Shown here piece by piece: positions 5,110-5,756 of a stretch of DNA of 5,756 bases. Below the pieces are notes generated by a model. The model worked only from the letters and a program-made list of their open reading frames with translations. It ran no database searches and was not told where the DNA came from. Source of the stretch: Bacillota bacterium (GTDB lineage: Bacteria > Bacillota > Clostridia > Acetivibrionales > DSM-2933); contig JAEZNF010000305.1 in NCBI GenBank assembly GCA_023441845.1, positions 1 to 5,756 on the forward strand, written 5' to 3'. Each line of letters opens with the position of its first letter. Position 1 is the first letter of the stretch. The position numbers were made by a program, and so were the translations under genes.

Positions 5110-5756
5110 CTATTTCTTCTCAAGTATAGCCACTACCATCTTCACAAATCCCTCTTTTAAACCGGGCATAACTGCCAGAGGTTTCATAAATCCCCTCAAA
5201 GGCACTTCATTATAATAAAGAGTATTGTACTCTGTCTGTTTTAAGATTTTATTGAATCTCTTGATGGTCATTTTGTTAATATATGAAAAATACTCTTCAC
5301 CCCTGCTGTTTTCCGATATTCTGAAATTAATACGATCTTTCCCGTCCGGCAGGTCTTTAACCAGATCTTTATAAACCGATACAAGGGTTTTGTCACTGAA
5401 AAACAGATGTACCCAGGGAATTCCTATAGCATCACTTAAGTGAGCACCGAACGGATGATGGTAAGGCGGGAAATTAAGATATACACGGCCGCCACGTTTT
5501 AAAACCCGGTAGCATTCGTTAAGAACCTTCAGAGGCTCGTCAACGTGCTCCATTGCATCATTCATAATAATAACGTCAAAAAAGCCATCCTCAAAACTTA
5601 ATTTGGAGGCATCACCCAGTACGAACTGGAAGCGGTCCTCAAGTCCTTTTGCTTTAGCCAGCTTGTTGGCATCGTTTTCATAACGCGTAACGATATCTAT
5701 CCCGTAAACCTTTTTTGCTCCCTGTGAGGCGTAATACAATGTTTTTCCTGCAGCAC
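5110..5756 (-). CDS. Class I SAM-dependent methyltransferase (5' truncated by the window edge)
   Basis: The visible part has 214 residues and continues past the right edge. Its first codons read (x)AAGKTLYYASQGAKKVYGID; the split codon xGT before it could be cysteine, giving the glycine-rich SAM-binding motif I as GCAAGKT. The aspartate ending GID (about residue 20 of the visible part) would contact the SAM ribose, GDASKLSF (about 47-54) matches the motif contacting the adenine, FDVIIMNDAMEHV (59-71) is motif II/post-II of the Methyltransf_11 type, and RGGRVYLNFPPY follows as motif III. The region after it, with HPFGAHLSD, and the tail with EVPLRGFMKP and a final EKK, resembles methyltransferases often found near polysaccharide or secondary-metabolite genes, but the substrate cannot be told. 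The TTG at 5739 is not the start, because the frame stays open and motif I lies upstream of it. The gene ends near a shared terminator. Confidence 0.9.
   Translation of the reverse strand, partial: AAGKTLYYASQGAKKVYGIDIVTRYENDANKLAKAKGLEDRFQFVLGDASKLSFEDGFFDVIIMNDAMEHVDEPLKVLNECYRVLKRGGRVYLNFPPYHHPFGAHLSDAIGIPWVHLFFSDKTLVSVYKDLVKDLPDGKDRINFRISENSRGEEYFSYINKMTIKRFNKILKQTEYNTLYYNEVPLRGFMKPLAVMPGLKEGFVKMVVAILEKK

Noticed and set aside
5737..5739. TTG as the start of the methyltransferase gene
   Set aside because: The frame stays open to the window edge and the residues upstream of the TTG complete the SAM-binding motif, so the gene is truncated rather than starting here.

Overview
The window looks like chromosomal DNA from a low-to-moderate GC, spore-forming Clostridia member of the cellulolytic Ruminiclostridium/Acetivibrio type. 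This rests on strong AGGAGG-type ribosome sites, AT-rich intergenic DNA, a YtaF-type sporulation membrane protein, and a DUF362 protein carrying two [4Fe-4S] motifs, which fits an anaerobe. The genus is an inference from protein style only; no rRNA or marker gene is present.

Layout, left to right. (1) The last codons of a rightward gene, probably a penicillin-binding transpeptidase, end at base 59. (2) A DUF362/ferredoxin fusion gene lies at 95-1234. (3) A short intergenic region holds a REP-like imperfect hairpin (1240-1270) and a 9-bp direct repeat. (4) A DUF815-type AAA ATPase gene is best started at 1358. (5) A rightward gene at 2852-3796 encodes an unusual protein with an FG-GAP/VCBS-like calcium loop and a C-terminal TPR. 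(6) A long inverted repeat (3841-3909) separates it from the convergent leftward ytaF gene (3922-4584), which has a good sigma-A-type promoter at 4629-4658. (7) A rightward 58-codon gene with its own ribosome site lies at 4758-4934. (8) A bidirectional hairpin terminator (4971-5011) separates it from a leftward class I SAM-dependent methyltransferase that runs off the right edge.

The genes do not form an obvious single pathway. The first four are co-oriented but separated by 35-138 bp gaps, and from ytaF onward the strand alternates, so this looks like a string of short, mostly independent transcription units. No mobile-element gene, CRISPR array, tRNA or rRNA was seen. No stretch over 300 bases lacks a gene; the largest gaps are about 175 bases (4585-4757 and 4935-5109) and their contents are described below.

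I do not see a convincing new multi-gene system. The items most worth a second look are the FG-GAP+TPR protein without a clear export signal, the 58-residue orphan protein, the EF-hand-like loop in YtaF, and the two intergenic inverted-repeat elements.
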